Assembly (NCBI GenBank): GCA_900016875.1
Contig: FCNR01000028.1
Coordinates: 62,001 to 126,000, forward strand
Direction of reading: 5' to 3'
DNA: 64,000 bases
Origin: Eubacteriaceae bacterium CHKCI004
GTDB lineage: Bacteria; Bacillota; Clostridia; Lachnospirales; Lachnospiraceae
The position numbers and the translations under genes are program-made. Each line of letters begins with the position of its first letter. Position 1 is the first letter of the stretch. The notes under the pieces were generated by a model. That model worked only from the letters and a program-made list of their open reading frames with translations. It had not been told where the DNA came from and ran no database searches. Shown piece after piece: positions 61,801 through 64,000 of this stretch.

Positions 61801-62666
61801 TGGAGCTGCACTTAAGTCTGGCATCCAAAGTGCTTGGATTTAATGTGGCAACGCCGGTATTCAACGGCGCCAACGAGCACGATATCATGGATACCCTGGA
61901 GATGGCCAACGATTACGCCAACAAGACATGGGAAGAGTTCGCTGAGATCTGGGGCGACAAGGTCAACGACGATATCATGCAGTATCTGTATGACAACCGT
62001 GACCACAGAGAAGAGTGGAAGGGCGTGCCGATTGACCGTACCGGAAAGGTTCGTCTCCGTGACGGACGTACCGGTGAAGAGTTCGACTCTCCGGTCGCCA
62101 TCGGTTTCATGCATTACCTGAAACTGCACCATCTGGTTGACGATAAGATCCATGCACGTTCCACAGGTCCTTACTCTCTCGTAACACAGCAGCCTCTGGG
62201 TGGTAAAGCTCAGTTCGGCGGCCAGCGTTTCGGTGAGATGGAGGTATGGGCTCTGGAGGCATATGGAGCATCTTATACTCTGCAGGAGATTCTGACTGTG
62301 AAGTCCGATGATGTGGTAGGTCGTGTGAAGACATACGAAGCCATCATCAAAGGAGAAAATATCCCTGAACCGGGTATTCCGGAGTCCTTCAAGGTACTGC
62401 TCAAAGAGTTCCAGTCCCTTGCTCTGGATGTCCGTGTCCTGAAAGAGGATATGACAGAAGTTGAGATTCAGGAGAGCACAGAGCATGTCAATGAATCTCT
62501 TACTCCGATGATCGAAAGCAGTCCGGATGATAATAATTACAAGGACGAAGATGAACTGGAAGCTTACGGATATAAAGAAAGTACGCTGGAGGAAGAAGCT
62601 GGCGAGTCAGCACCTCAGGAGTTCTTTGCAGCATCGACGATGAGTTCAGATGATTCTGAATTTTAG
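58824..62666 (+). CDS. rpoB: RNA polymerase beta subunit
   Basis: 1280 residues from ATG 58824 (aaggggtgaaacatca), beginning [20 protein letters not shown]. Contains the rifampicin pocket ([20 protein letters not shown] and [11 protein letters not shown], around residues 488-520), which reads as the wild-type susceptible sequence, plus [20 protein letters not shown] and the C-terminal clamp connector [20 protein letters not shown]. It ends with an acidic tail. Confidence 0.97.
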   Translation: MEKNRLRPMRIPGSKNIRMSYARQKDVLDMPNLIEVQKDSYQWFLTDGLKEVFDDISPITDYSGQLSLEFVDFQLCREDRKYSIEECKERDTTYAAPLKVKVRLHNKETDDFKQHDIFMGDLPLMTETGTFVINGAERVIVSQLVRSPGIYYAISHDKTGKKLFSCTVIPNRGAWLEYETDSNDVFYVRVDRTRKVPITVLIRALGIGTNAEIKELFGEEPKILKTLEKDTATNYQEGLKKLYEKIRPGEPLSVESAESLINSMFFDARRYDLAKVGRYKFNKKLMFRNRIAGHVLSQDVVDPTTGEILFEAGTKVTKEQADEIQNAAVPFVYLETEEREVKVLSNMMVDIRSFVDVDPKEVGVTELVYYPSLEKILEDYDDIEEIKTAIRKSISELIPKHITKEDILASINYNIHLEYGIGNDDDIDHLGNRRIRAVGELLQNQYRIGLSRMERVVRERMTTQDMESISPQTLINIKPVTAAVKEFFGSSQLSQFMDQHNPLSELTHKRRLSALGPGGLSRDRAGFEVRDVHYSHYGRMCPIETPEGPNIGLINSLATYARINEYGFIEAPYRKVDKTDPKNPVVTDDVIYLTADEEDNYTVAQANEPLDEEGHFIHTNVSGRYREETSEFPKSRVDLMDVSPKMVFSVATSMIPFLENDDSNRALMGSNMQRQAVPLLKTEVPVVGTGMEAKAARDSGVCILAHHAGVVEYSTSKEIIVKRDDGIRDTYHVIKFSRSNQGNCMNQRPIVNKGDRVEVGDVLADGASTCGGEMALGKNPLIGFMTWEGYNYEDAVLLSEKLVQKDVYTSVHIEEYEAEARDTKLGQEEITRDLAGLSEDVLKDLDENGIIRIGAEVHAGDILVGKVTPKGETELTAEERLLRAIFGEKAREVRDTSLRVPHGAYGVVMDTKVFTRENGDELAPTVNKSVRVYIAQKRKISVGDKMAGRHGNKGVVSRILPVEDMPFLPNGRPLDIVLNPLGVPSRMNIGQVLELHLSLASKVLGFNVATPVFNGANEHDIMDTLEMANDYANKTWEEFAEIWGDKVNDDIMQYLYDNRDHREEWKGVPIDRTGKVRLRDGRTGEEFDSPVAIGFMHYLKLHHLVDDKIHARSTGPYSLVTQQPLGGKAQFGGQRFGEMEVWALEAYGASYTLQEILTVKSDDVVGRVKTYEAIIKGENIPEPGIPESFKVLLKEFQSLALDVRVLKEDMTEVEIQESTEHVNESLTPMIESSPDDNNYKDEDELEAYGYKESTLEEEAGESAPQEFFAASTMSSDDSEF

Positions 62667-62685
62667 GATAATATGGAAGGAGTAA

Positions 62686-64000
<1,315 letters not shown>

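Overview
The window comes from a low-to-mid GC Gram-positive anaerobe, most likely a gut Lachnospiraceae member (Clostridia). The reasons are the order rpmG-secE-nusG-rplK-rplA ... rplJ-rplL-rpoB-rpoC with Firmicutes-type leaders, strong AGGAGG ribosome binding sites, class III (anaerobic) ribonucleotide reductase, MreB, RecD2 and Gram-positive NEAT/Shp heme surface proteins. I cannot name the genus from sequence alone.

Region 1 (1-27.5 kb) is the late half of a contractile-tailed prophage; its integrase, repressor and replication genes lie to the left of the window. It runs: late regulator, a lipoprotein cargo gene, a cos-like repeat region, Nu1/GpA terminase, gpW-like joiner, lambda-type portal, protease, Mu gpT-like capsid, head completion genes, P2-like sheath and tube, a tail chaperone with a programmed -1 frameshift, tape measure, P2-like X-D-V-U-W-J-I baseplate genes, tail fibres, and a holin/C39-like/GH24 lysozyme lysis module. 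The most notable element is a complete diversity-generating retroelement (DGR). The last tail fibre gene ends in a variable repeat (VR). A 109-bp template repeat (TR) and a DGR-type reverse transcriptase follow. VR and TR differ at 11 positions, all of them adenines in TR. The prophage ends beside a tRNA-Thr(CGT) gene whose 3' end faces it, a plausible attachment site.

Region 2 (27.6-37 kb) is host backbone: a Fur-family regulator, acpP, mreB and recD2. A leftward cluster nrdD - detached glycyl-radical domain - nrdG - dut - comF follows, with two NrdR boxes and a promoter in front of nrdD. A tight cluster of DnaA boxes lies between nrdD and rpmG.

Region 3 (37-39.3 kb) carries rpmG-secE-nusG-rplK-rplA. 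rplK and rplA each have a leader hairpin resembling the 23S rRNA site bound by protein L1.

Region 4 (39.4-55.8 kb) is a heme/iron acquisition island that interrupts the usual rplA-rplJ neighbourhood. It encodes a large Shr-like surface protein (split by a frameshift at a C tract), a DtxR/MtsR-like regulator fused to a surface-type LRR domain, a two-NEAT surface protein, a Shp-like membrane protein, a lipoprotein/permease/ATPase importer (HtsABC/IsdEF type), a DUF454 membrane protein and a pair of CydDC-like ABC exporters. The layout resembles the streptococcal shr-shp-htsABC (sia) operon, which is controlled by the DtxR-family repressor MtsR.

Region 5 (55.8-64 kb) holds a secreted amidase, a YccF protein, then an L10 leader with attenuator, rplJ, rplL, rpoB and the 5' part of rpoC, which runs off the window.
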